Position numbers and translations under genes: made by a program. The notes below the pieces were generated by a model that did not search any database, had not been told where the DNA came from, and worked only from the letters and a program-made list of their open reading frames with translations. DNA of 36,608 nt from an uncultured Bacteroidota bacterium (GTDB taxonomy: Bacteria; Bacteroidota; Bacteroidia; Flavobacteriales; UA16), in NCBI GenBank assembly GCA_902535565.1, contig CACAUH010000005.1:1-36608 (forward strand). The letters run 5' to 3'. Positions 1 through 8,243 of this stretch are shown piece by piece; position 1 is the first letter of the stretch, and every line of letters begins with the position of its first letter.

Positions 1-713
1 TAGTTGCAGGCGTTTTCATCCGTACAACCGTCAGAGCCTCCGATGAAGAAGGTTTCTCGGAACTCGTTGCCGCCATCGCCCTCAATGAAGAATTGAACGT
101 ACAGTTGTCCGCTGATTTCACCTGTGGTGGTGAATTGTCCCACGAGCACTTTGAGGTCATCCCCCGCAATTCCGTTGGCGTCTCCGTTCAGGGCATACCA
201 AGCGCCACCAATGGCGTCGTCTATGGCGATGTTGCCTCCAGCGAGTCCTCCGCCTGGATCGAAATTGGTAAACCATGGGTTGTCACCCGACTGAACCGTG
301 CTGATGTTGGCCTCTCCTGCCAATAGGTTGGGGGAGCTCTCGAGGCCTATGCTGACCCAGCTGTCGTAGAGTAGATCTGGATAGATGCTAAAAAGGAAGC
401 TGTTGATGCCATTGGGAACGCCAGCGCCCAAAATGGTATGGAAGAACTCAGTTGTGGTGTTGATCAAGGTTGGGTTGGTGGCGTCTCCCGATACAGAGGA
501 CACGAAATCGTTCGGATTGGTTGTCGTCGCATACAACCGGGTCGTGCTGTAGCCGGTCAAATCTGTGACGCCGAGGGGGCCGACGAGTACGCCAATGTCC
601 TCGGACACGATTTCGATTTCCAAACCGTAGTCTTGGGCCCAGAGTTGCTGTTGCAAAGGGGCAAGGAGGAGCAGCGCAATCAGGGCCGCGGGCAGGCGGA
701 GTTGTGTTGACAT
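1..713 (-). CDS. Secreted GCTD-repeat protein, 5' part (runs off window)
   Basis: An open frame of 237 codons reads on the minus strand from an ATG at 713-711 to the window edge with no stop, so the C-terminus is missing. The N-terminus (MSTQLRLPAALIALLLLAPL, ending near QQQLWAQ) is a clear Sec signal peptide with a hydrophobic core and an AQ cleavage site. The mature part is rich in T, N, G and D and looks like an all-beta secreted domain, with no catalytic motif I recognise. The last visible residues read GGSDGCTDENACN, the start of the GCTDxxACNY repeat that is also found in the proteins at 8244-12197 and 35639-36608. It lies head to head with adk. Function is unknown; an extracellular surface or matrix protein is an inference. 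Confidence 0.82.
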   Translation of the reverse strand, partial: MSTQLRLPAALIALLLLAPLQQQLWAQDYGLEIEIVSEDIGVLVGPLGVTDLTGYSTTRLYATTTNPNDFVSSVSGDATNPTLINTTTEFFHTILGAGVPNGINSFLFSIYPDLLYDSWVSIGLESSPNLLAGEANISTVQSGDNPWFTNFDPGGGLAGGNIAIDDAIGGAWYALNGDANGIAGDDLKVLVGQFTTTGEISGQLYVQFFIEGDGGNEFRETFFIGGSDGCTDENACN

Positions 714-872
714 GAAGTTGAGTTGGGGATAGGAAATTCCGTCATTCTTCTGAAACCGGCATCGCCGTTTACGAATTTGCTGACAGTTTGAATTGACAAC
801 AGCTGAGTGCAGGGCATAACCTTCAATTTTGAGGGAGGGGGTCTGTCTGTCATCACGCTATCTTCACCGACC

Positions 873-1448
873 ATGCAGAACATTGTTCTCTTTGGCCCTC
901 CCGGGGCAGGAAAAGGCACTCAAAGTGAGTTGCTCGTTGATCACTTTGGCTTTGTCCACCTTTCGACAGGCGATATTTTCCGAGCAAACATCAAGGGTGA
1001 GACGGATTTGGGAACCTTGGCCAAGTCATACATGGACAAAGGGCAACTGGTGCCTGATGACGTGACCATTCGCATGCTGGAGGACTCGGCCAATGGCCAC
1101 CCCGATGCAAAGGGTTTCATTTTTGATGGGTTTCCGCGCACAACAGCACAAGCGGAGGCGTTGGATCAATTCCTCAGTGGCAAGGGGCAGTCCATTTCGG
1201 GCATGCTCGCATTGGAGGTGGGAGAAGATGAGCTGCGCGATCGCTTGGCGAAACGTGCAGCGACCAGTGGCCGAGCGGACGATGCTGACCCCAGCGTTAT
1301 CCAGAAGCGAATCGACGTCTACAACGCGGAAACAGCGCCAGTGGCAGGCCACTATCGCGGCCAAGGGAAGTACCATGGCATTGAAGGGATGGGAACGATT
1401 GAAGACATTTTCGCTCGGCTGCGCGATGCCATCGAAGGCCTCGGCTGA
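873..1448 (+). CDS. adk: Adenylate kinase
   Basis: Cytosolic nucleoside monophosphate kinase that converts ATP + AMP to 2 ADP. The 191-residue protein starts MQNIVLFGPPGAGKGTQ with the P-loop at residues 8-16, then has the STGD motif of the AMP site, DGFPRT near residue 85, and a short LID around residue 127 (RAATSGRADDAD) with no zinc cysteines, so it belongs to the short type. The frame stays open 66 bases upstream, but the family begins at this Met, directly before the first beta strand. A TATCTTCA box lies 6 bases before the ATG and may be a -7 element. obgE follows 15 bases later, an adk-obgE order common in Bacteroidota. Confidence 0.96.
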   Translation: MQNIVLFGPPGAGKGTQSELLVDHFGFVHLSTGDIFRANIKGETDLGTLAKSYMDKGQLVPDDVTIRMLEDSANGHPDAKGFIFDGFPRTTAQAEALDQFLSGKGQSISGMLALEVGEDELRDRLAKRAATSGRADDADPSVIQKRIDVYNAETAPVAGHYRGQGKYHGIEGMGTIEDIFARLRDAIEGLG

Positions 1449-1463
1449 AGTATCAGCCTGATC

Positions 1464-2462
1464 ATGGCCAACGAGAACTTCGTCGATTACGTGAAGCTCT
1501 GTTGCCGCTCTGGAAAGGGAGGGCCGGGGAGCACCCACATGCACAGGGACCGGACCACAGCCAAGGGCGGGCCGGATGGTGGAGATGGAGGCCGCGGTGG
1601 GCATGTCATCCTGAGGGGCAACGCACAGCATTGGACCTTGCTCCACCTCAAGTATAGGAAGCACATTCTCGCAGGGCATGGCGGGTCGGGGAGTGGGAAC
1701 AGGAGGCACGGTGCAGATGGAAGAGATGAATTTGTCGATGTCCCCATTGGTACCGTTGTGCGAGACGCGGAGACCAAAGAAGTGGTTGGGGAAATCACGG
1801 AGGATGGACAGGAGTGGGTGATGGTGCCCGGAGGCCGCGGTGGTCTTGGAAACGACCATTTCAAGTCACCCACCAACCAGACGCCGCGTTATGCTCAGCC
1901 TGGTGAGGATGGAACTGAGCTCTGGCGAATCCTTGAGCTCAAGTTGCTGGCGGATGTTGGGCTGGTCGGATTCCCCAATGCGGGCAAGTCCACCTTGCTC
2001 AGCGCGGTGAGTGCGGCCAAGCCTGAGATCGCAGACTATCCATTCACCACGTTGCGCCCCAATCTCGGCATGGTGGCTTACCGTGGGAATCGGAGTTTTG
2101 TGATGGCCGACATCCCGGGCATCATTGAAGGTGCACACGAGGGAAAAGGCCTCGGCTTGAGATTCCTCCGTCATATTGAGCGGAATTCTGTGCTTTTGTT
2201 CATCGTGCCATCGGATGCGGATGACATTCCCGCGGCCTATAAGGTCTTGTTGGGCGAGTTGGAACAGTACAATCCAGAGCTGCTTGCCAAGGACAGGGTG
2301 CTGGCCATTTCCAAATGTGATCTGTTGGATGCAGAATTGCGTAAAGAGGTGAGCGCGACCATGGGAGATTTGCGACACCAATACTTCAGCGCCGTCACAG
2401 GGGAGGGCGTCGATGCTTTGAAGGACAGGCTCTGGAGTGCCATCGAGACGGGTTCGGAGTGA
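1464..2462 (+). CDS. obgE: Obg family GTPase ObgE/CgtA
   Basis: Essential GTPase that binds the large ribosomal subunit and links ribosome assembly to nucleotide state. The 332-residue protein has the glycine-rich Obg fold at residues 1-160 (many GG and RGG turns), then the G domain: G1 GFPNAGKST near 169, switch/G2 around the YPFTT motif, G3 DIPG near 216 followed by [12 protein letters not shown], and G4 SKCD near 283 in place of the usual NKxD. No C-terminal Obg extension is present, as in many Bacteroidota. It follows adk by 15 bases. Its TGA overlaps a possible GTG start of the next gene, though an ATG further down is the better start for that gene. Confidence 0.96.
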   Translation: MANENFVDYVKLCCRSGKGGPGSTHMHRDRTTAKGGPDGGDGGRGGHVILRGNAQHWTLLHLKYRKHILAGHGGSGSGNRRHGADGRDEFVDVPIGTVVRDAETKEVVGEITEDGQEWVMVPGGRGGLGNDHFKSPTNQTPRYAQPGEDGTELWRILELKLLADVGLVGFPNAGKSTLLSAVSAAKPEIADYPFTTLRPNLGMVAYRGNRSFVMADIPGIIEGAHEGKGLGLRFLRHIERNSVLLFIVPSDADDIPAAYKVLLGELEQYNPELLAKDRVLAISKCDLLDAELRKEVSATMGDLRHQYFSAVTGEGVDALKDRLWSAIETGSE

Positions 2463-2477
2463 ATCCGCCCTCAGCGG

Positions 2478-2485
2478 TAACTTTG
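2478..2485 (+). promoter_or_regulatory. Putative -7 box TAACTTTG for the E1 gene
   Basis: TAACTTTG matches the Bacteroidota sigma-ABfr -7 consensus TAnnTTTG exactly. It sits just after the obgE stop and 18 bases before the ATG at 2504. I see no clear TTG -33 partner, so this is a moderate call. It supports 2504 rather than the GTG at 2459 as the start of the dehydrogenase gene. Confidence 0.45.
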
Positions 2486-2503
2486 CGCGGCACCATCAAC
2501 CAC

Positions 2504-4957
2504 ATGGGACAACGACTCGCGCTTGACACTGGTGACGACCTCCGCAAGGTTGCACTCCACGATTACAGATTGGCTTGCATCAGCAGGGAAGCTTCCCTGT
2601 TGGGCCGGAAGGAGGTTCTGACGGGAAAAGCCAAGTTTGGCATTTTCGGCGATGGCAAAGAGGTGGCACAGTTGGCCTTGGCCAGACAATTTCAGCCCGG
2701 CGATTTTCGCAGCGGTTATTACCGCGACCAGACCTTAATGATGGCCGCTGGCTTGTTGTCCGTCCAGGAGTACTTCGCTCAGATGTATGCCGATACGGAT
2801 GCCACCAGAGAGCCCATGACTGCAGGACGGCAGATGAACGGTCATTTCGGTGCTCCACTCGTGGGTACAGATGGTCATTTCTTGAACCACACCAAGCAGC
2901 CGAACAGTTCGATTGACCTGTCGCCGACGGCGAGTCAGATGCCAAGGCTCCTTGGTTTGGCTCATGCAAGTCGCCATTACCGCGCCCTCGGTAAGTCCAT
3001 GAAAAAGGCGGGGTTTAAGACCAAGGGCTTCACGCAAGGGGGCAATGAGGTTGCCTTTGGTACCATCGGAGATGCGTCGACCAGCGAGGGCATGTTTTGG
3101 GAAACCATGAATGCGGCTGCCGTCCTTGGTGTGCCGCTGTGCATGAGTGTGTGGGACGACGGATACGGCATTTCGGTTCCCAAGAAGTTTCAGACAGCCA
3201 AGGAGAGTATTTCTCAAGCTTTGGCAGGCATGGCTTATGGGTCTGAGCCCGGGGGAACCGCGGACGGCGGTGTGTCGCTTGCTGAGGGCGAGGCTGAACT
3301 CCCTGGAGGGGGCATTGTCATTTTCAAAGTCAGGGCTTGGGATTATCCTGCACTCTTGTTGACCTATGAGCGCGCGGTGCGCATTTGTCGCACCCGTCAT
3401 GTACCCGTGTTGGTTCATGTGGAAGAATGCACCCAACCGCAGGGCCACAGCACCAGTGGATCCCATGAGCGTTACAAGACCCCGGAGCGCCTGGCTTGGG
3501 CTGAAGCATTTGATTGTATTGCGCAACTTGGCCGGTTTCTCGTGATGGAGGGTGCCGCGACAGAAGCGGAACTGGAGGCCATACGGAGCGAGTCTAAGAA
3601 GATGGTCAGGGCGGAACAGAAGGCCGCATGGGGAGCGGTGAGGGCATCTCTAGACGGAGAGCGGGATACTGCGGTGGAGTTACTGAATGTCGTGCCCGGT
3701 TGTGCACCCGCAGCGGAAGCATTGTCCAAGGTCATGGATCCCATTCGTCGGGATGTCCACTCCGCGGTGAGGAGGGCGCTTCACGAGACCGCAGGAAACC
3801 CGTCGGAGGCACGAACGGCTTTGAAGCGTTGGCTCGAGGTCCAGCAGGCCCGCTGTGCTGAATTATTTGGAGGGGGATTACACGCGTCAGGTGACCACGA
3901 CGCAATGGCGGTCACTGAGGTGGAACCCCAATATGAGTCGGACGAACTGGTCGATGGCCGGGTGGTGTTGCGGGACAATTTCAAGGCGCTCTTCGAGCGG
4001 CATCCCAACCTGCTCACTTTTGGAGAAGATACCGGTAAGATTGGAGGAGTAAACCAGGTGATGGAAGGGATGCAGGAGGCATTCGGGGAGGAGCGTGTTG
4101 CTGATACGGGAATTCGGGAGTGCACCATCATTGGACAAGGCATTGGATTGGCCATGCGAGGGTTGCGGCCCATCGCGGAAATCCAGTACCTGGACTACCT
4201 CTATTACGCCTTGCAAATCCTGAGGGACGACTTGGCCACGGTTCACTATCGAAGTGCGGGAACCCAAAGGGCCCCATTGATTGTTCGCACGCGGGGGCAT
4301 CGCTTGGAGGGCATCTGGCATGCGGGAAGTCCTATGGGGGCGATTATTCATAGCATTCGTGGGATGCATGTTTGCGTGCCGCGCAACATGACCGAGGCAG
4401 CGGGGATGTACAACACGCTCTTGGCCGCGGGAGAGCCTGCGCTCGTGGTGGAGTGCTTGAATGGATACCGAACCAAGGAGAAACTCCCGTCTAATTTGGG
4501 AGAGTTTCGCGTCCCCCTTGGGGTTTCGGAGGTTATTCGAAAGGGCACAGACATTACGGTTGTGTCCTACGGCAGCACCTTGAATCTCTGCTCCATTGCG
4601 GCAGATCGGTTGTCCGGGATGGACGTTGAGGTCGAGTTGATAGATGTCCGGACCTTGCTTCCGTTTGACACCAAAAAGGCCATTGCTGAAAGTGTGTCGA
4701 GAACCCACCGCGTTCTTTTTGTCGATGAAGATGTTCCTGGTGGCGCCGCGGCATACATGCTGGAGCGGACCTTGGCCCACAGCGACCTCTGGGTCCACCT
4801 CGATGCTGCGCCCCAGACGCTTTCCGCAGCGCCTCACCTTCCGGCATATGGAACTGATGGTGATTATTTCTCCAAGCCATCTATAGAGGACATCATCGAA
4901 CGCATTCATGCGATGTTGGCGGAGGACAATCCTGCCGCCTACCCAGATTTGGTCTGA
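2504..4957 (+). CDS. Fused 2-oxoacid dehydrogenase E1 (alpha+beta)
   Basis: Thiamine-diphosphate enzyme that decarboxylates 2-oxo acids and transfers the acyl group to the lipoyl E2. Similarity is strongest to branched-chain 2-oxoisovalerate dehydrogenase. One 817-residue chain holds both subunits. The alpha part is residues 1 to about 430, with SGYYRDQT, a TPP motif GDASTSEG near 188 and WDDGYGIS about 30 residues later. The beta part starts near 467 with FGEDTGKIGGVNQVMEG, then DTGIRE, the IQYLDYLYYAL strand and the transketolase C domain ending near VDEDVPGGAAAYM. Such fusions are usual in Bacteroidota. E2 and E3 are not in the window. A GTG at 2459 would add 15 residues; the ATG at 2504, just after a -7-like box, is preferred. 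Confidence 0.92.
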   Translation: MGQRLALDTGDDLRKVALHDYRLACISREASLLGRKEVLTGKAKFGIFGDGKEVAQLALARQFQPGDFRSGYYRDQTLMMAAGLLSVQEYFAQMYADTDATREPMTAGRQMNGHFGAPLVGTDGHFLNHTKQPNSSIDLSPTASQMPRLLGLAHASRHYRALGKSMKKAGFKTKGFTQGGNEVAFGTIGDASTSEGMFWETMNAAAVLGVPLCMSVWDDGYGISVPKKFQTAKESISQALAGMAYGSEPGGTADGGVSLAEGEAELPGGGIVIFKVRAWDYPALLLTYERAVRICRTRHVPVLVHVEECTQPQGHSTSGSHERYKTPERLAWAEAFDCIAQLGRFLVMEGAATEAELEAIRSESKKMVRAEQKAAWGAVRASLDGERDTAVELLNVVPGCAPAAEALSKVMDPIRRDVHSAVRRALHETAGNPSEARTALKRWLEVQQARCAELFGGGLHASGDHDAMAVTEVEPQYESDELVDGRVVLRDNFKALFERHPNLLTFGEDTGKIGGVNQVMEGMQEAFGEERVADTGIRECTIIGQGIGLAMRGLRPIAEIQYLDYLYYALQILRDDLATVHYRSAGTQRAPLIVRTRGHRLEGIWHAGSPMGAIIHSIRGMHVCVPRNMTEAAGMYNTLLAAGEPALVVECLNGYRTKEKLPSNLGEFRVPLGVSEVIRKGTDITVVSYGSTLNLCSIAADRLSGMDVEVELIDVRTLLPFDTKKAIAESVSRTHRVLFVDEDVPGGAAAYMLERTLAHSDLWVHLDAAPQTLSAAPHLPAYGTDGDYFSKPSIEDIIERIHAMLAEDNPAAYPDLV

Positions 4958-4958
4958 C

Positions 4959-5180
4959 GTGGAGACCATTGATTTCCACCTTCGTACGGACATCATCGAC
5001 CTTCTGCAATTGCTCAAGGCCACAGGCCTCTGTGCCACAGGGGGAGAAGCCAAATGGGCCGTTGAAGAGGAGCGGGTCAGGGTCAATGGAGCGGTTGAAT
5101 TGCGAAAGCGCCGGAAACTGCGTTCGGGGGATGTGGTCGAGTTGGATGGTCAATTCCGGGTGAACATTCTGTCGGCTTAA
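4959..5180 (+). CDS. Small S4-domain RNA-binding protein
   Basis: A 73-residue protein starting at GTG (VETIDFHLRTDIIDLLQLLK) one base after the stop of the E1 gene. The sequence DLLQLLKATGLCATGGEAKWAV, a VRVNG turn, then RKRRKLRSGDVVEL is the S4 RNA-binding fold seen in YbcJ/YaaA-type proteins, which bind structured RNA. A longer reading from an ATG at 4908 overlaps the upstream gene and adds residues that do not fit the family, so the GTG start is chosen. The tight spacing suggests co-transcription with the dehydrogenase, but a functional link is not evident. Confidence 0.8.
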   Translation: METIDFHLRTDIIDLLQLLKATGLCATGGEAKWAVEEERVRVNGAVELRKRRKLRSGDVVELDGQFRVNILSA

Positions 5181-5251
5181 GCGACGCGATTTCGTTGCAT
5201 ATTGCCGCGCTCTTCGAACCTGTAGAGGAGCAACCCAAGATTCGCGATTCC

Positions 5252-8119
5252 ATGTATCGATTGACTTCACGCCTGCTGGGCCTTTTTCTCCTCTTGTTTT
5301 TTGCTCTTTCCAATGTGGATGCCCAGACGGTCATTCGAGGTCAGGTCATCGACGGCGAGACCGGAGACCCTGTGTTCGCGGCAGGTGTCCTCGTGGAGGG
5401 CAGCACGACGGGCACCAGCACAGATTTTGACGGTCGATTTAGGTTGGACGTCCCAGCGCTTCCTGTGCGACTGAATGTCAGCTTCATTGGGTATGCCACC
5501 TTGACTTTGGACGTGAAGAGTGCATCGGATGCGGTTCGTGCCGTCTTGCAGCCGGATGCGGTTCTTATGGAGGAGGCCGAGGTCGTGGGTTCGAGGATTG
5601 ATGAGCGTCAGAAGCAGGGGCCTTTGACTGTGGAAAGCATGGATGTGCTGGCCATCAAGGAGGCGCCGAGTGGAAACTTCTATGAGGGGCTTGGCAACCT
5701 TAAAGGGGTTGATTTGACAAGCGCTTCACTTGGGTTCAAAATCATCAATACTCGCGGTTTTAACAGCACCTCTCCAGTTCGCTCCTTGCAGTTGATTGAC
5801 GGCGTAGACAACCAAAGTCCAGGACTGAACTTTTCATTGGGCAACTTCCTTGGGGCGCCCGAGCTTGATGTGATGAAGGTGGACATTGTGGCCGGTGCGA
5901 GCAGCGCGTTTTACGGGCCAGGTGCGTTTAATGGGGTGGTGTCGATGGAGACCAAATCGCCTTTCCGATTTCCAGGGGTGAGCGTCAGTGCCAAGGTGGG
6001 GGAGCGGAACCTGACCGAAACTGGATTTCGGTATGCGGACTACATCACAAACAAGGAGGACAATCCGGTTTTGGGCTTCAAGGTCAATGCATTCCGTTTT
6101 AGCGCGGATGACTGGGTGGCCGACAACTACAACCCTGTCGATGGTGCAAATGACGGCGCGGACAATCCCGGGCGTTATGATGCCGTCAACATATACGGAG
6201 ATGAGTACCGCCCTGTCTTTGATTACAGTGGTGATAACAGCAACAACGGCAGGGGACTCGGTAGTTTTTACAGGACGGGGTATCGCGAGGTTGATTTGGT
6301 GGATTACGGCACACAGAACTTGAAGGTTTCTGCAGCATTGCACCTTCGACTTCAGCCTGAGAAGACCTATGAATCGGCTGAATTGATTTACGGTTTCAAC
6401 AGTGGATTTGGTACGACGGTGTACCAAGGGGACAACCGCTTCTCCCTCCGGGACATTGAATTCTATCAGCACAAGATTGAGTTTTCAAAGCCGGGTAAGT
6501 GGTTCGTCAGGGCTTATCGGACAAGCGAGGATGCGGGCAACAGCTATGACCCATACGCAACTGCCCTGCGGCTTCAGGAGGAGAGCAGAAGTGACTACAG
6601 CTACTCGAAGGTGTACTACCGGTACTGGGTGGACAGCATTATTCCTGTGATTGATGCGAGCTATCCCGGGCTTGAACAGGTGGGGGTAGACCCAAACTAT
6701 GGCTTTCCAATTTTTGCATACCCGGAAGGCGCCGTTGAGGATTGGTACTCCGACTACGCCGATTCCTTGTCTTTCTGGCATGGTCAAGTGGAGAACTGGA
6801 CGAACAATGGGACTGCGGGATTAACCGATGTCGCGCAAGACCCATTGGGTTTCCTTGCTCCGGGAACGCCTGAATTCGAGGCCGAGTTCAATCGGCTCAT
6901 CTCGGCGAAGAACAACGAGGACGAAGGGGGAACCCGGTTTTATGACCGATCTAGCTTGGTGCACGCGCATGCCGAGCGCATTTTCAAGCCGCAGGGCTTG
7001 GAGGAAATCCGCATTGGTGCCAATTACAGGCGGTATACCCCGAACAGTGATGGCACCATTTTCAGTGACACGTCAGGGGTGGTCATCACCAACCAAGAGT
7101 TTGGAATGTATGCCGGTGCAAGGAAGCGTTTCGCGGAGGACAAGGCCATTGCAACGGCCACCGTGCGCGCTGACAAAAACCAGAATTTTGATTGGGTGTT
7201 CTCGCCGGCTGCCTCCCTCGTATGGAAGCCACGAGACCAGGATTATCTGCGTGTAAGCTTCTCAAGTGCCCTTCGGAATCCAACCTTGGCTGACCAGTAT
7301 CTTTTCTTGGACGTTGGACCGGCTACTTTGGTTGGAAACTTGGACGGAAGGGACAGCTTGGTGACAGTGTCGAGTTTCACCGATTATCGAAACAGCATTT
7401 CATCGGCAAACGGTCTGCCGTTTGGCAGCTTGGACACCTTACAGTACTTCAACATTGCTCCGCTCCGGCCGGAGCAGGTTCGCTCCATTGAGGTGGGCTA
7501 CAGGACGACCCTTTGGGATAAGTTGTATTTAGATGGAAGCTGGTACTACAGCCAGTACAACCACTTCATCGGGTACAATATTGGCTTGGACGTCCTTTTT
7601 CAGAATCCAAATTTCCCGGAGGCGGTCACGGGGGTGGATGTTTTCCGCTATGCAGCCAATTCCATCAATACCGTTCGGACCACAGGGGCATCGATTGGTG
7701 CAAATTGGTATGTGGGAGACCACTGGATGATTTCTGGCAATTACAGTTGGAATCGTTTGGTCAAGACCGATGCTGATGATCCGATTATTCCGGCATTCAA
7801 TACGCCTGAGCACAAGTATAATCTTGGCGTTAACACACGGGACTTCCGGCTTCGTGAGGCGAGCACTTGGGGGTTCGGCGTGAATTATAAGTGGGTTCAA
7901 GGCTTTATTTTTGAAGGCTCACCCCAATTCACAGGCTTCGTTCCCACATTTGATTTACTCGATGTTCAAGTCAATGCCCGCATTGATGCGCTCAACTTGA
8001 CCGTGAAGGCTGGTGGCTCAAATGTCCTGCAAAACCTGCACATTGAGACTTATGGAGGGCCCATTGTGGGCCGCTTGGCCTACCTCAGTTTGCTCTTTGA
8101 TGTTGACACGAGGAACTGA
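5252..8119 (+). CDS. TonB-dependent outer-membrane receptor
   Basis: Outer-membrane receptor for active uptake driven by TonB-ExbBD. The 955-residue protein has a signal peptide (MYRLTSRLLGLFLLLFFALS, cleaved near VDAQ), a carboxypeptidase-regulatory-like domain at about residues 25-105 (GQVIDGETGDPVFAAGV, then STDFDGRF), a plug domain at about 110-245 (NTRGFN, LQLIDGVDNQSPG, VDIVAGASSAFYGPGAFNGVV), and a long beta barrel ending with an aromatic-rich strand (LAYLSLLFDVD). No SusD-like partner follows, so it is not a classic SusCD pair; substrate is unknown. The ATG at 5252 is chosen because it begins the signal peptide. The next gene, a large secreted protein on the same strand, might share its physiology, but that is only proximity. 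Confidence 0.92.
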   Translation: MYRLTSRLLGLFLLLFFALSNVDAQTVIRGQVIDGETGDPVFAAGVLVEGSTTGTSTDFDGRFRLDVPALPVRLNVSFIGYATLTLDVKSASDAVRAVLQPDAVLMEEAEVVGSRIDERQKQGPLTVESMDVLAIKEAPSGNFYEGLGNLKGVDLTSASLGFKIINTRGFNSTSPVRSLQLIDGVDNQSPGLNFSLGNFLGAPELDVMKVDIVAGASSAFYGPGAFNGVVSMETKSPFRFPGVSVSAKVGERNLTETGFRYADYITNKEDNPVLGFKVNAFRFSADDWVADNYNPVDGANDGADNPGRYDAVNIYGDEYRPVFDYSGDNSNNGRGLGSFYRTGYREVDLVDYGTQNLKVSAALHLRLQPEKTYESAELIYGFNSGFGTTVYQGDNRFSLRDIEFYQHKIEFSKPGKWFVRAYRTSEDAGNSYDPYATALRLQEESRSDYSYSKVYYRYWVDSIIPVIDASYPGLEQVGVDPNYGFPIFAYPEGAVEDWYSDYADSLSFWHGQVENWTNNGTAGLTDVAQDPLGFLAPGTPEFEAEFNRLISAKNNEDEGGTRFYDRSSLVHAHAERIFKPQGLEEIRIGANYRRYTPNSDGTIFSDTSGVVITNQEFGMYAGARKRFAEDKAIATATVRADKNQNFDWVFSPAASLVWKPRDQDYLRVSFSSALRNPTLADQYLFLDVGPATLVGNLDGRDSLVTVSSFTDYRNSISSANGLPFGSLDTLQYFNIAPLRPEQVRSIEVGYRTTLWDKLYLDGSWYYSQYNHFIGYNIGLDVLFQNPNFPEAVTGVDVFRYAANSINTVRTTGASIGANWYVGDHWMISGNYSWNRLVKTDADDPIIPAFNTPEHKYNLGVNTRDFRLREASTWGFGVNYKWVQGFIFEGSPQFTGFVPTFDLLDVQVNARIDALNLTVKAGGSNVLQNLHIETYGGPIVGRLAYLSLLFDVDTRN

Positions 8120-8206
8120 CTATTGAAGCCTCACTGTTTACGGCTACAAACTTTTTCTTCACGCTTTGTTCAACGAGGTGTGTAATCCCTACACGCTTTC
8201 TCCGTG

Positions 8207-8234
8207 TTGGCTATCTTGTCAGCTCATCTATTTG
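8207..8234 (+). promoter_or_regulatory. Putative promoter of the tandem hydrolase-like gene
   Basis: TTG at 8207-8209 and TCTATTTG at 8227-8234, separated by 17 bases, resemble the Bacteroidota -33 TTG and -7 TAnnTTTG elements, with one mismatch in the -7 box. The ATG at 8244 lies 9 bases downstream, so any leader would be very short. Confidence 0.35.
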
Positions 8235-8243
8235 TACCAAACC

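Noticed and set aside
1026..1859. Long minus-strand frame across adk and obgE
   Set aside because: It is a shadow of the two well-supported plus-strand genes, with a low-quality, His- and Pro-rich sequence and no motif.
3887..5086. 399-codon minus-strand frame opposite the E1 gene
   Set aside because: The plus strand carries a clear enzyme over the same span; the minus product has no fold-like pattern.
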